Source: Gnetum montanum
Taxonomy: Eukaryota > Streptophyta > Gnetopsida > Gnetales > Gnetaceae
Assembly: GCA_015680685.1 (NCBI GenBank)
Contig: MNCI01005871.1
Location: 161,752 to 225,751, forward strand
Reading direction: 5' to 3'
DNA: 64,000 nucleotides
The notes beneath the pieces are model-generated. The model was not told where the DNA came from. It worked only from the letters and a program-made list of their open reading frames with translations, and ran no database searches. The translations under genes were made by a program, and so were the position numbers. This document shows positions 43,681-56,019 of this stretch, piece by piece; the first letter of the stretch is position 1; the number at the start of each line of letters is the position of its first letter.

Positions 43681-46640
43681 AGGAGTTGCTTATATAGTTA
43701 GCATGGATGGTCATCTTCCCCATGACTCAGTTGAAAGGAAGACATTCAAAATATTGAGTGTGGTTGTCCATTCGATGAGGCGTTTGTTGTATTTGCTAGC
43801 TTATGCTCATGGAAAGGTTTGACTTGTTGTATGTTGATCAACTATTTCTTGTTTGGGCTCTTAGGTTTGTAGATCATCATGGCCCCAAAAGGAAAATTTT
43901 TGTAAATGATATAAGGTCCTTATCACAATGTCTAGAACTTGGTTTGTTGAGGGATGTGTGTGGGGTTCTAGTAGAGAACCTTATCTCATGGTTGAAGTTG
44001 ATTTTTTTGATTCTAAGATCATGAGGCTTTTTGTTGAACACCTTGCGTAGTTTGTTAGATAACAAGGATACTAATCAATTTTCATCTAGAAAGTTGAGAT
44101 TCATTAATCTTTCTTTTTGTGCTAGACTTAAGTCAAGGTTAAGTTCATAGGCTGTTGAAAGTGTATGGAGCTCAGATTGAATAGGAAGTGTTAGTAACTT
44201 TTTGTACACAAGCTCATAGGGAGAATAACTTATAGTAAGTTTCCATGTTGAGCAGTAGGCTCAAAGGGCATCATTGAGTTTTGTGCTCTAGTCTTTCCTA
44301 TATTTGCTGATAGTTCTTATTAGAATCCTTGTGATTTCCCTATTGGTAACCTCAACTTGACTATTAGCTTGGGGGTGGTTGAATGTTGTGAGTTTATGTT
44401 CAACCCCTGGGTGTTGCATAAGTTTCCAAAAGGTAGTGCTTGTAAAGTGAGTTCTATTATCAGAAATTAATGCATGTGGCACACCAAAGTTATTTACAAC
44501 AATTTGTTGTACAAACCAAAGATCTTGGCAACAGTTATTGCTTCTGCCCATTTCATACAATAGTTAACAACAACTATGATGTATGCCTTTCACTTTGACA
44601 TGGGTGTGATGGGACCCATGAAATTAATGCCCTAGATGTCAAAGGGTTCCGATGATTGAATCCATTATTGAGGTTCCTCCATTTGAGCAATCATTCCACC
44701 ATCTTGTTGGCAGTGTTCATAGGAGTGGACATATTGATGAGCATCCCTAAAGATTGTTGGCCAATAGTACGCTACCATCACGATCTTAATGATTGTGCAT
44801 CTCCCAGCATAGTGGCCTCTGCAAGGACCTTCATGAGCATCTTGGAGAACGTGGAGTTGATCAACATCAGGGACATACTAACGAACCAAGCCATCAGTGC
44901 ACACCTTGTAGAGGTGTTTTTTGATCTCCATAAAGTGTTTTACCTAGTGAAGAAATGTTTGTTTCTTTTGGTGGTCTAACCCTTGTGGCATTCCTTAGGT
45001 GAGAAGATAGGTGAGAGTGTCATCATACCATTTAGGCTCATTGGGTAATTTTTTAGTTATAGCCCCAACAAATAGAAGTTATTTAGAAAACATATTAGAT
45101 AGTGGGTTCTTCCCCTCTTTGTTGTCCCATCATAATTAAGACAAGTGGTCAGCAAACACATTCTTAGTGTCCTTTTGATCTACCATTGTCAGATTGAATT
45201 GTTGTAAGATCACCAATCATCGTATGACATGGGGACTCATTGTTGGCTTTTGTATTAGGAAGTAGACGGTATTATGGTCTATGTGCACAAACAATTTGTA
45301 TCCAAGCACATAGTGCCTAAAATTCTCTAGAGTAAATACCACTGCCATTAGTTCCTTTTCTGTAGTGGTGTAGTTGAATTGTGCATCCATAATGCTTTAT
45401 CTAGCACATTGAATGTAATATGGATGTTTCTTATCATCCATTTGCACAATCATAACTCACAAGGAATAATTTGATGCATCCATCATAACATGAAATGGTC
45501 TGGACTAGTTGGGTGCTTGTAGGATTGGACTTTCTACAAGTTTCTCTTTCATCTGTTAGAATGCTTATTCACATTCCATGGTCTAAGAAAATGGAGCATC
45601 TTATTTTTTATCTCCACCAATGGTTTTTTGATTTTCGAGAAATTCTCTATGAATCGTCGATAGTAGCTAGCATGTCCAAGGAATGATTAAATATCTTTGA
45701 TAGTTTTTGGTTGGTGGGTTATTCCTTGGATGACCCTTATTTTTTTGGGATCGACCTCAATTTCTGCATGTGATATTCTGTGCCCCAACATAATGCCCTC
45801 TTGGACCATCATATGACTTTGCTACTAGTTGAGCCTAAGGTTTGTCTCAACACATCATTTTAGTACTTGCTCAAGACGATCCAAGGCTTGTTCAAATGTA
45901 GCTCCATAGGTGAAGAAGTCATTCATGAAGACTTTCATACCACTACCTATTTACTATTGAAAAATGCTAAGGACCAGGCATTAGAATGTAGCAGGAACAT
46001 TGCACAGACCAAAATGTATCTTATGATATGCAAAAGTTCCCCCAGAAACTTGTGACTATTGTTTTGGCTTGGTCCTCCAGCATGATCTAGATTTGGTTAT
46101 AGCCATTATAACTATCCAAAAAACTATAATAACAATTCCCATATATTGTGTCTAACACCTGATCAACAAATGACAATGGAAAGTGATCCTTGAATGTTGC
46201 CATATTTAGCAGCTAAAAATGAATGTAAACCTACCACTTGCCATCTTTCTTGGGCATAATGATGAGTGGACTAACCCACTCGTTATCCTTAGTAGGATAG
46301 ATGAACTCATCTTGAGGAGTTGTTTGATTTCCTTCTTGATGATCTGCTTTAGTTTAGGGTTCAATCACCTTTCTGGTTGCCTCTTTGGCTTCATGGCTAG
46401 ATTAGCATAGATACAATGTTGGCATACCTTAGGATTAATCCCTATGAGTTTAGGATATGACAAGGTAAAGGCTGCTAACCATTTTTCGACCACATTTAAC
46501 AACATATTTTTTTGTTCTGGAGCAAGATTTTCATTGATTATGATTGGCTTCCCATTTTCTAGGAACACATATTTCATGTTGGCTAGTAGCATTTTTAGTT
46601 TAAGGGGCTCTTGCTTGAAGTTTTTAGGAATTTCCAACTC
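43681..46640 (-). pseudogene. Ath-C1 pol: integrase, RNase H and RT remains
   Basis: Reading from 46640 downward: EIPKNFKQEPLKLKMLLANM, AFTLSYPKLIGINPKVCQHC, MKPKRQPER (RT N-terminus), FGLCN-like RT blocks near 46010, RNase H pieces near 45350 (LHHYRKGTNGSGI frame-shifted), then integrase: HEGPCRGHYAGR, AYYWPTIFRDAHQYV, FGVPHALISDNRTHFTST, NHPQANSQVEVTNREITRIL and the tail KPHDLRIKKINFNHEIRF (43877-44065). Homology to Ath-B1 is clear but many codons differ, so it is a separate, older subfamily. Numerous stops. Confidence 0.85.
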
Positions 46641-47135
46641 TCCCTAATAGGTATCATCATTTACATCATTAGTATGTTCATTCATGCCTATGATATATGC
46701 ACATGTTAGGATCTTAGTTGTTCTATGCAAAGTGTGCTGCTCTTGGAATCAACAGTCAACCACTGGGTACCCTCTTGTTTTGTGGCTACTACGTATAGAT
46801 ACCTTTGAATTTCTACTTCTCGTGCACACTACTTGGATGCATAGATGGATGCTCATTTTATTGCCCAGAGTTTTTGCACACAATTGCTCCGTGTATCGCT
46901 GTACGTGATGCATGGAACTTACTTCTTATTAATCTTCTTGAAGGCATTTTCTTTGGATATTTTCAGGGAAAGTTCTTTGATGCCCATTTTTGCATCAACG
47001 GTGCTTGGCCATGTCCTTCCCATGATGATTGGAAAGTCCCCGTTGCAATTCTCCACCTTGATCACTAGAAAATTAGTAGGATAAGACCACCCATAGACAA
47101 TGATCATAATGTCTTTTACCAATCCTAATGGAATT
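46641..47135 (-). pseudogene. Ath-C1 protease C-terminal part and linker
   Basis: 47122-46919 encodes MVKDIMIIVYGWSYPTNFLV and GDFPIIMGRTWPSTVDAKMG, matching VEDIVTTVCGWSYPVDFLV and FPVIMGRAWLSTID of Ath-B1. It ends at the Ath-B2 insertion and resumes in register at 53940. Confidence 0.88.
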
Positions 47136-47930
47136 TGATGGGATGCGATGTTGCATGGGCCGCGATATCGCGTACGCGATATCGTAGTCCACCGCTAATA
47201 TTATAAATAAGAGGCGGCTCTCTCTTGTTTCTTCATCTAGATCTAGACCTTAGCCAAACTCTTGCCATTTTTCCATTCCAGAGTTAGAATAATTTCCATG
47301 TGCCTGTAGTAGGAGCTCTAAAGTGAATAGATCTTTATTCGAGCAATTTTGTACTGGAGCACACAATTGTGTACAACAATAAAGACGAACTTTTGGATAA
47401 ACCTTGCAGTTCATGGACTAAGCTAAATAGGAATTTAATTATTGTTATTTAGTGTTCATCATTTAAATGCTTTCTTAAGAACTTAATCTCTCTCAACCCT
47501 CAACTCTCATAGTTAAGTGCATTTAGTATGACTGCTTCGAGCACGTGCGTTACGCTTGGTAATCCCAGTAATGAATAGCATTTGGTAACCCAGTAGCATT
47601 ACATTGGTTCAGGGTGTGATACAGCAAGTGGGAACGGATACTGATGCTAGGTTAATTAAGGCTTAGTTCGTTAAAGTTAGTTAATTAGTCTCTTCACGCT
47701 TTTCCCTCTTAGCATAAGTGATCAAACATAGAAGATATAAAAATGACATGCCTCAAGCTTACTTAACCATACCACCATGACAAATACAAGTAAGCTTGGG
47801 AGGACAATGATTGATTAACCTTAGGTGTTCCATAAGGCGTGTAGGCACTTAGTTTGCAGAGTTCGACTAGATCGTGCATGTAACGCTCATATTCGTATGG
47901 TTGAGTGTAGGGGTACCTTGTCACTCATCA
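47136..47930 (+). repeat. Ath-B2 5' LTR and following primer-binding site
   Basis: It is 795 bp, TGATGGGATGCGATG to GTCACTCATCA, followed by TTGGCACCATTACCAGGGAC (47931-47950, Asp-type primer site). U3 contains a perfect 22-bp palindrome, GATATCGC arms around GTAC (about 47163-47184), then TATA box TATAAATAAGAGGCGG. Confidence 0.95.
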
Positions 47931-48075
47931 TTGGCACCATTACCAGGGACTAACTTGTTTATGCACTAAGTAGAACATAGGAAATCATCCACATCGTTGG
48001 GAAGCTTAAACAAACCCTTAGGGTTAATCAGAAGAAAATTTAAACAACGGTTAATAGCACACAGACAAGATAACA

Positions 48076-49790
48076 ATGTCTTCTGCTTCTCATAAAAGCG
48101 CTTCACCACCTAGGGATCACACAAGAGACAGTCAGTGGCACAACATACATAACCATGAACCGCCAGTTCCTCAACAGTATCGGGTGGTATATACTCATCT
48201 CGATGAGTATACACCTGATTTTACTTTTATCCTCCATCAGGATGAACAACTACATTGGCAAGATTTGCAAGGTAACATAGTGTTACCTCGAGATCGTGTA
48301 GTCCCCAACATGCTCCTTCATGCTCTTGCACAGATAGGCATGATGCAGCTATACGCTGAATACGTTGCATATGATCATGACACAAGGGATTACCATCCCA
48401 CAGCGATGCAACGTTTAAGGGACTCGCAGTAGGAGAGCCACCATACATTGTTGAAGGGCAAAGGGGTGTCGCATGTCCTAAGTGAAATTGGAGATGGTGA
48501 ACCAATTATAACAGGTTCTCCATCAAATGATGTTCCCCCTCCTAACGATGGTGAGGAGGTGGGGTATCAGAACCTACACTCCACGATTCACAACCATGGT
48601 TCTGATCCCCATGAACACCAAGTGTTCAATGAGGGAACGCGGACACAAGATAAGGATAGGCATTCAGATCATCATCACGATCGGGGCCGTAACCACCAAA
48701 GAGAAGGTAAGAAAAATTGTCATGGTGATGGTTCCCCTTCTTCTTCCCCTTCATCACATCATTCACCCTCTCCTTCCACATTAGGACATAGTCACAAAGA
48801 GCACAACTATGAGGATCAAGGTAAGCAAGATGAGAGACCTCGATGAGAGAGTTGAGAGCGAGGACGAGGGCATTTGAGAGAATCAAGGCATAGAAGGGAA
48901 AGTAGGGAACCACGTAGGCATTATAGACATCATAAGAGAGATGATCATGATGAACCCCTACTAGCAACCTGGAGTATGTTAGAAATTATGGAGGCTGTGA
49001 GAATACCTACAAGGCACCAGAAAGATAGCCGGATCAAGAGACTAGATATGAATAATATCCCACGATTCAAGGGGGGATACAATGCTGTTCCGCAGAATCA
49101 CTTATAAGCATTCCACGATGCCTGCGCCTTGCAGAATATTGAAAATGAGTGGTAGAAGTTAGAGTTGTTCCCTAGGTCTCTCATTAAAGAAGCAGAAAGT
49201 TGGTACTGGTCCTTAGAACTGCAATCCATTAGACGGTGGAGTACGATGCTAGAATTGTTTAACGATAAATACCAAATGTACTCCAGAGTGTCCAACTTGC
49301 ATAAATAGATCCAAGGATGGAAGTAGGGTAATCACGAACCCTTGGATGCTGCCATGGGCTGATATTATGCATTGCTACATCGTTGCCCAGGCCATGGTTA
49401 TGCACAACGGGATCAACTACGCCATCTCGTAGATGGGCTAAGACATGAAACCAAGAGAACCCTTGGAACATATGCCCAAGGGAGATTATCTGAACTTATG
49501 TCCCATGAAGTTCATAGATTTTTGGAGCAAGTAGCTAAAGAAGAAGGGGAGCTATGGAAAAGAGAAAGCGTGGAAGAGTATAACNTAAAAAATCGTAGAG
49601 AAGTCTAAGAAGCGAAGTAGTGACCATGATAAGAAAAAGCAGAGAGATTTAGGCCATGCACGTGACAAGGGTAAGGGAAAAATGACTATCGCTGATGAGG
49701 TTGTGGATTTGGATATAGATAATGATGGTGGATGTGAGATCTACCAATATGACCATCCTAAGGGATGTTGCCCAATAATCTCACATCTAT
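48076..49790 (+). pseudogene. Gag of Ath-B2
   Basis: It starts MSSASHKSASPPRDHTRDSQ and follows the Ath-B1 gag closely, including QQYRVVYTHLDEYTPDFTFI, the His/Arg/Ser-rich linker and the capsid part (SMLEIMEAVRIPTRHQKDSR, HRCPGHGYAQRDQLRHLVDG). It ends GGCEIYQYDHPKGCC (about 49730). Stops at about 48430, 48843, 49105 and elsewhere break it, and about 171 bp are missing at the N at 49585. Confidence 0.85.
49585..49585. other. Single N at a missing gag segment
   Basis: Flanking bases match Ath-B1 at about 35732 and 35904; about 171 bp present there are absent here. Confidence 0.85.
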
Positions 49791-50245
49791 AGGAGTCCGA
49801 GGTGTATGCACTCAACCTAAGACTTAACAAACAGTAGGCACCTCGAAGGTTACCTTATCCCCTAGGTAACCCAAGATAGTTCCACCAACCGTTAACACAC
49901 TATCCAAGTGGAACTCTGCCACAACCTATCGGGCAACACCAGCAGTGGCAATACCCATAGTCGTGGGGGATGCCACCGCCTAGGCAACAATACCCTTACC
50001 GGCAACCAGATCCTTACGGCTATTATGTGCCATAGCTAGTTTCTCTAAGTGACTCTGTCAGTCACATGAACCCACAATAGCACTACCAAGTTTTAGAGTA
50101 TTTTAAGTCTCCCTCTCTTGGAAGAGACACTTCACATGCATACCATCCTTCGAATTCGTCCGCATCTCTTACGCTGATAGTTTCACTACCGCTTGCTCCA
50201 ACGATGCAAGGGGAACTCCCCACTCAACCGTAGTAATGTAACGCT

Positions 50246-51200
50246 ATGAGAGCTATAAACCTTCAACCCACTACTGGATCTAACAATCGTACAAAGAGAA
50301 GATCCTTCTTTAGAACCAACAATCCAAACAAGCTCTCACAGCCACAAGTTGTCGAGTCCATGACCACTCCTCCATCAAGAAAGGCTTCGGGGCTTCCTTC
50401 AAATCAAAAACAGAGCTCAACGCATACGGTTATGTTAACACATACCGTTACTCACTGGATAAAGGTGGGCCATCTTCTAAAAAAACTCTCTAACCCTAGG
50501 AGTCCCTTAATCTACCTCCAAGTCGCTAGGAATGAACCACGTAAGGCTCTTCTTGACTCAGGTTCCGAAGTCAATTTGATATCGCAAGAAATGTATAAAG
50601 TCTTGAACCTGCCTCCACTCAAGAAGAGCAATATTCAATTAGAGCTAGCTGACTAGTCCATCACTATCCCTTTGGGACTTGTGGAGGACATTGTTACCAT
50701 TGTGTGTGGTTGGTCATACCCAGCTGATTTCCTAGTGATACAAGTCAAAAATAATAAAGGGGACTTTCTAATTATAATGGGGAGGGCATGGCTAAGTACC
50801 ATCCATGCATGCCTAGGAATCCACGATCCTTCCTTGGAAATATCTAAGGAAAAAATTTATGGAAAAATTGAGAAGAAGAAAGTTCCATGCATCACATACA
50901 GTGATACTGAGGGTGATGACATACAGGAATGCTCAACATCTTCTGTGTGCAATCGGTGTGTCCAAGAAACTCAAATACAAAGGTGCATGTATGTAACAAC
51001 CACACAACAAGAGAACACCCAGTGGTTGACAGCTAATTAAGAGAGAAACATACCAATATGCATGGAACTAACTAGGGGAACAACTTGCAACCACAACGAA
51101 AGCATAGATACATTGGAATATGAGCTTCACCAACATCCAACCCTTAATCTAAAAACATCAATTAGGAGAAGTTGGACACTTCTAAAAAATTCAAAAAAGC
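50246..51200 (+). pseudogene. Protease region of Ath-B2
   Basis: Open for 136 codons from 50246. It reads HTVMLTHTVTHWIKVGHLLK, SPLIYLQVARNEPRK, ALLDSGSEVNLISQEMYKVL, a stop at 50654, then MGLVEDIVTIVCGWSYPADF and GDFLIIMGRAWLSTIHACLG. The D-S-G active site is intact. The frame continues through a cysteine-containing linker to about 51200, where the pol deletion begins. Confidence 0.88.
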
Positions 51201-51206
51201 GCTCAT

Positions 51207-53159
51207 TATTAAGGATCTCTCCCTTTCAATTCAGTCATGGGGGAGATGGCCACCTATGCTAATCATTTGAGGCCCTCAGCTTCTTTTAATTTTTTGTTTT
51301 ACACATTTTTGTTTTGCACATTTTTTTTTACAAATTTCTTTAACTTTTCTTGTTTTTGTTTTACAACATCGTTTATACTTTCTCTTTTATTTGTCTATGT
51401 ATTTGTGTGTCTTATCCATTTTATTAAGTTTGTCACCCAATAAGTGCTCTTAAAGATGGTATGAGCTGTTTTCTATTGGTTGCTAATGTTTGGTTTTTAC
51501 CTTTAAGTTATGATGTTGATACTAAGGTATGGTTCTTTTGATATAGTAGGAAATGAGTCCACATCCTCCACCCATCCATAAATGCTTATGGTTTCTCTTG
51601 GCTTGGAATTGTACAGTCCCTTTCTTAATAATAAGAACTATCAACGAATTGGTGACTGGGCATTTCTCAAATTAAGGAAGGACTCAAGGATTGAAAAGGG
51701 TGTGACTTCAAGGGGATTTGATGCATTCACATTGGCCATTCTCTTGGGTGCTTGGATCTTTCTTCTTGAGTTTTCTTACCATTTCGATGTTACCCAATTA
51801 TCAGGATGTTGAGTAAATAAAAATAATAAGTCTTTGCATGGTGTGGTTCTCATGCAAAAAAAATAAAATAAAAAAAAATAGTGAGAATTCAAAGCACACC
51901 CCTTAGACAAAATAATCATCTGGGCTACAAGCACTAGTTATGGAACTAAAATAAACATGTTCCCTCTAACTAAGGCCCTTCTCAGTTTCTATTCTCTCCT
52001 TCTTCGTTTCCTCGGAATGGTGGGGGCTCTTGTGGGATGTATTCTTGTTACTCAAGTGGATGGATTGGCCGAATGCATTAATGCGAAGTGACTGGATGTG
52101 GTTTGTTTGAGACTGGATTTGGAATGGGATTTACTAAGTCACATTAATCATTAAATACGCAAGGGGCTGTACATCACTTTGTTCTTGAGATTCCATTCCA
52201 TTCTCTTCTTTCCATCATTCTTTCTCCATTGTTCACCTCATTTTCGGTTGTATCATTAGTGTATATTTTGGTTGACATATTGTTTTCTTTTTGGTAAATT
52301 CTTGCGGTTAAGACTTTAACTCTTGTTCCAAATGACATTCTCAGAGCCTACAGACTCTTTGAATGTGGGTTTTTTAGGGCATTAAGGACATTAGCCTGCT
52401 TTGGGGAGGACCCACTAGCATTCCTATTTGGTGCATCCATTAATTTCTTTCCCTTAACATTGTTGTAATCAATGCTATTTTGTTCATTTCCATCTTGACA
52501 TCCACTTCATTGACGTTACAGTTGTCTCTTTTTCTCCATCTTCATTGTTCCTTTTCTTTTCCTCCATTCTCTCACTACCGGAGGTTCGCTCTTAGTCATG
52601 GGGGTCCTGGTCAAATTTTTTTGATTTTCTCCCTACCCCTACACCTCAGGTAGTCACCAATCTTATATCTCCAAACCTGAATTAGCCATACCACAACTCA
52701 TCCAATGGACCTCACACCGAAGCAAGGTATCACTTGCATTGTGATTCATTCACCCTTGCTAATATGAGACTATGTTGTGTGTGCAGATGGCAATCATGCA
52801 ATAACGGATTGGACCTGGAGGGAACACTTGGAATGGATCAGTGCAGAAGAAGCTACTCAAGGAGCAGGATCGATGGCGCGCTTATGGATAGACAACAAAA
52901 GGTGAAATCTTGGTGTTGGTAGCAATAGACTTCTTCTCTCTTCTCTCCTCTCTCTCTTAGCTACCAAATAAGGCCTGATGTCAAATGTATAAAGTGTTCA
53001 CTCTTGTTGTTGTGAATACCAGTTTTGTCTTCTTCTATAATGATGATCCGTTCACATGTCATCCCATTCACCATTAATTCCATTCAAGTCAATAATCCCA
53101 TATCTTCCCAATATTTTGTAAGGAACTCGAGGACGAGTTTTTATTTAGTCATGGGGGTA
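51207..53159 (+). other. Post-pol region of Ath-B2 with polypurine tract
   Basis: It aligns with 40375-42305 of Ath-B1. It holds a 76-codon frame (51582-51812) with YQRIGDWAFLKLRKDSRIEK and a hydrophobic FTLAILLGAWIFLLEF, then MFPLTKALLSFYSLLLRFLG with GMVGALVGCILVTQVDG (about 51958) and WREHLEWISAEEATQGAGSM (about 52815). The tract GTCATGGGGG ends at the 3' LTR. Confidence 0.7.
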
Positions 53160-53939
53160 TAATGGGATGTGATATCGCATGGGCCATGATATCGTAGTCC
53201 ACCGACAGTTCTATAAATAAGAGGCGACTCTCCTTATTTCTCCATCTAGATATAGACCTTAGCCAAACTCTTGCCATTTTTCAATTCCAGAGTTAGAATA
53301 ATTTCCATGTGCCCGTAGTAGGAGCTTCAAAGTGACCAGATCTTTATTCAAGCAATTTTGTACCTAAGCACACAATTGTGTTCGACAATAAAGAAGAACT
53401 GTTAAATAAACCTTGTAGTGCATGGACTAAGCTAAATAAGACTTTAATTATTGTTATTTATTGTTCATCATTTAAATGCTTTCTTAAGGACTTAATCTCT
53501 CTCAACCCTCAACTCTCATAGTTAAGTGCATTTAGTACGACCACTTCGAGCACGTGCGTTACACTTGGTAATCCCAGTAATGAATAGCATTTGGTAACCC
53601 AGTAGCATTGCATTGGTTCAGGGTGTGAAACGGCAAGTGGGAACGGATACTGATGCTAGGTTAATTAAGGCTTATTTAGTTAAAGTTAGTTAATTAGTCT
53701 CTTCACCCTTTTCCCTCTTAGCATAGGCAATTAAACATAAAAGATATAAAAATGACATGCCTCAAGCTTACTTAACCATAGAACCGTGACAAATAAAAGT
53801 AAGCTTGGGAGGACAACGATTGATTAACCTCAGGTGTTCCATAAGGCGTGTAGGCACTTAGTCTACGGAGTTCGACTGGATTGCGCATGTAACGCTCGTA
53901 TTTGTATGGTTGAGTGTAGGGGTACCTCGCCACTCATCA
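53160..53939 (+). repeat. Ath-B2 3' LTR
   Basis: It is 780 bp, TAATGGGATGTGATATCGC to GCCACTCATCA. Compared with the 5' LTR it has lost 14 bp, one arm of the U3 palindrome, between two GATATCG words, and shows scattered changes, many of them C-to-T or G-to-A at CG sites. Confidence 0.95.
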
Positions 53940-54545
53940 GAATTATGGTGGACTAGTCTGCCAATTCTAATCTAATATTGCTCTTCTTAAGAGGAGGTAG
54001 GTTCCATGCAGTATACATCTCTTGAGAAATTAGGTTGATACTAGAACCTGAGTTCAGAATACTTTTGCTTGGTTCATTTGCAATAATCTACAAATAAATA
54101 AGAGGACTTCTAGGATCAGCTAACTTCCAAGAAAGGTTTCTATCATGGATTCAATCAAATATGACATGATTAAGCATCACAGTATGGATGCTAGATGATG
54201 TTTGGTTTGAAGGGGACTTGAAGAAATTTGATACAGAGGAAGATGGAGAAACAAGGTTATCAAGCATAGGTGTAATAACAGGCTCCACCACTCCACCACT
54301 CCATGTTGTAATAACAGGCAAGTCATAGGAGTTGGGTGAAGTGAGATGGAAAGTGGACTGGCCATCCCTTCTGGTCGGGTTATAAGCCTAACCATGGTGG
54401 TAGTGCTGGATTTCCTTTAAGGGATAGATGCCAAAAGAAGAAAACCCCAAGGAACACTCTTGGAGCATGATTTGAATATGCTAGTCCATATCAATAAAGC
54501 ATTTTTTCTCTTCTTTTTCTGCATGTTTCCTATTATTTCCTTTAT
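53940..54545 (-). pseudogene. Ath-C1 protease N-terminal part and gag end
   Basis: From 54545 downward the minus strand reads KHAEKEEKKCFIDMD, later TRRDGQSTFHLTSPNSYDLP, then SSSIHTVMLNHVIFD, LSWKLADPRSPLIYL and ILNSGSSINLISQEMYTAWN. The active site D-S-G reads NSG. Homology to Ath-B1 36720-36990 is clear; beyond about 54545 it stops, so gag and the 5' LTR of Ath-C1 are missing. Confidence 0.8.
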
Positions 54546-55400
54546 ACATAATGTTGAATATCACATATATTTTGCATTTGGTATAATTTCTTTGTACACA
54601 TAATGTCTAATATATTGTATATTTGACATTTTCCATGACATCTAAGGACAGGATGTCACAACTATGTAACTTCCTTACAAGGCATCTGAAACCTTAATGA
54701 TTAAAATAATAATAATAATACAAATAAGTCAAAGTAGATAAAAACTATTAAAAGCATAAACAAAAGCAAAAGAGCATTTAAGCTAGAAGGTATAAATGCC
54801 TTAGGTCAAAGCCCCAAAGGTTACCATAAGAGACACGTCTGTTATTACAACATGCCTTTTCAGGTCTCAATTACAACTACCCTTTTGGGTCTTATTAAGA
54901 TAACAATAACACTTGTTATGAAGAGACACCATCTTCATTAGGCAATAGCATCATTTGGGAATAGGGATGTAAAAATAATCATGTTAACAATTACATAATG
55001 ATGTTAATTAACAAAACAAAATTTCCCTCCCTTTGATCAATAGTAATGCATTAGTTATATTTGATTTATGTCTACAACTACGTAAGTTGAGGAGATGGAG
55101 GAAGCTAAAAGAGCTTGGGATATTAAAAACTTGGAGGAGCCTAACTAAAGGGGTAGAAGACATAGATATTTAAAAAAGAGATGAAAGAGGAGGAGAAAAA
55201 GGAATGATCATCAGGGGGATGATAAGAAGGATCATTGGTTTAAGGATTGTGAGAAGCATGATTAGGAGAAGGGTTAGCATTGGAATAACTTTGAGACTCC
55301 AATGCTAGATAAATCTAATTTTTCTATTTTCAATCATTCTTCCTTATTTTTTTCTTTACTTGAACTTGAATATATACACAGACCAAAGTTGTCATCATAC
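54546..55400. other. AT-rich sequence, nothing recognised
   Basis: It has a short (AAT)n run at about 54705-54720 and no legible domain. Confidence 0.4.
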
Positions 55401-56010
55401 CCTCACCAATCTAAAGTTTCATTCACTAATATCTTTCCCAGTTTCTTGGATTATCTTGACTAGTTCAGATCCCTCTAAGTTGAGAAAGAGGATCCAAGCT
55501 GCAATTTGCATTTTAGCAAAGAGTTTTCATTTTGTATATTAGCAAACCAATAGTCCCAATGGAAGGATTTGTTGGAGGAAGTTTATCAACTAAAAGTATG
55601 GGTAGGTAAGCTTGTTCAAGTAGTAGCTCATCTTGTAGATGAAATTATTCAGAGCTAAGTGGTCCTTTCTTAATCAATATTTTTGCTTTCTTAAGTATGA
55701 AAGTTTGTTGTTTTGAAGGTAGTTTGTAACAAGTCTTATTTACTGTTGCAAAAATTTAATGAGAATTGGTTTTCCTTATTTACATTTAATTATCTTATCA
55801 TTCTGTTGTTCACTATTCCATTTTTAAAAATTAGCCTTTTATTATTTCATTGTCATTTATAAGATGCTTCCAATATATTTCATTTTTTATCTAGTTTCTC
55901 ACAATAGGAATCTATTTACATCACATCTCAGTTTACTTTTAGTTTTTTCATACTTAAGAAATTTTTTTTTTATGTATTAATCATGATGAAGCTATAATTC
56001 TTATAGCATA
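55400..56010 (+). repeat. Orphan fragment similar to the Gyp-A1 5' LTR zone
   Basis: It shares with 12890-13300, in the same order, CTTGGATTATCTTGACTAGTTC / CTTGATTTCCTTGACTAATTT-like sequence, CCAATAGTCC, ATATATTTCATTT, CTATTTACATCACATCTCAG / CTATTCACATTGCATCTCAG and ATTAATCATGATGAAGCT / ATTAATCATAATAAAGCT. No partner domains follow. Confidence 0.55.
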
Positions 56011-56019
56011 CTAGACATT

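Larger units (their letters stand above)
47136..53939 (+). mobile_element. Ath-B2: Athila-like element lacking RT, RNase H and integrase
   Basis: It has both LTRs, an Asp-type primer site, gag, protease and the post-pol region, but jumps from just after protease (about 51206) to the sequence that follows integrase in Ath-B1 (GGATCTCTCCCTTTCAATTC). The missing 2.8-2.9 kb is the whole RT-RNase H-integrase block. It is flanked by a perfect GAATT duplication (47131-47135 and 53940-53944). It sits inside the Ath-C1 protease. It is the same subfamily as Ath-B1. Confidence 0.95.
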
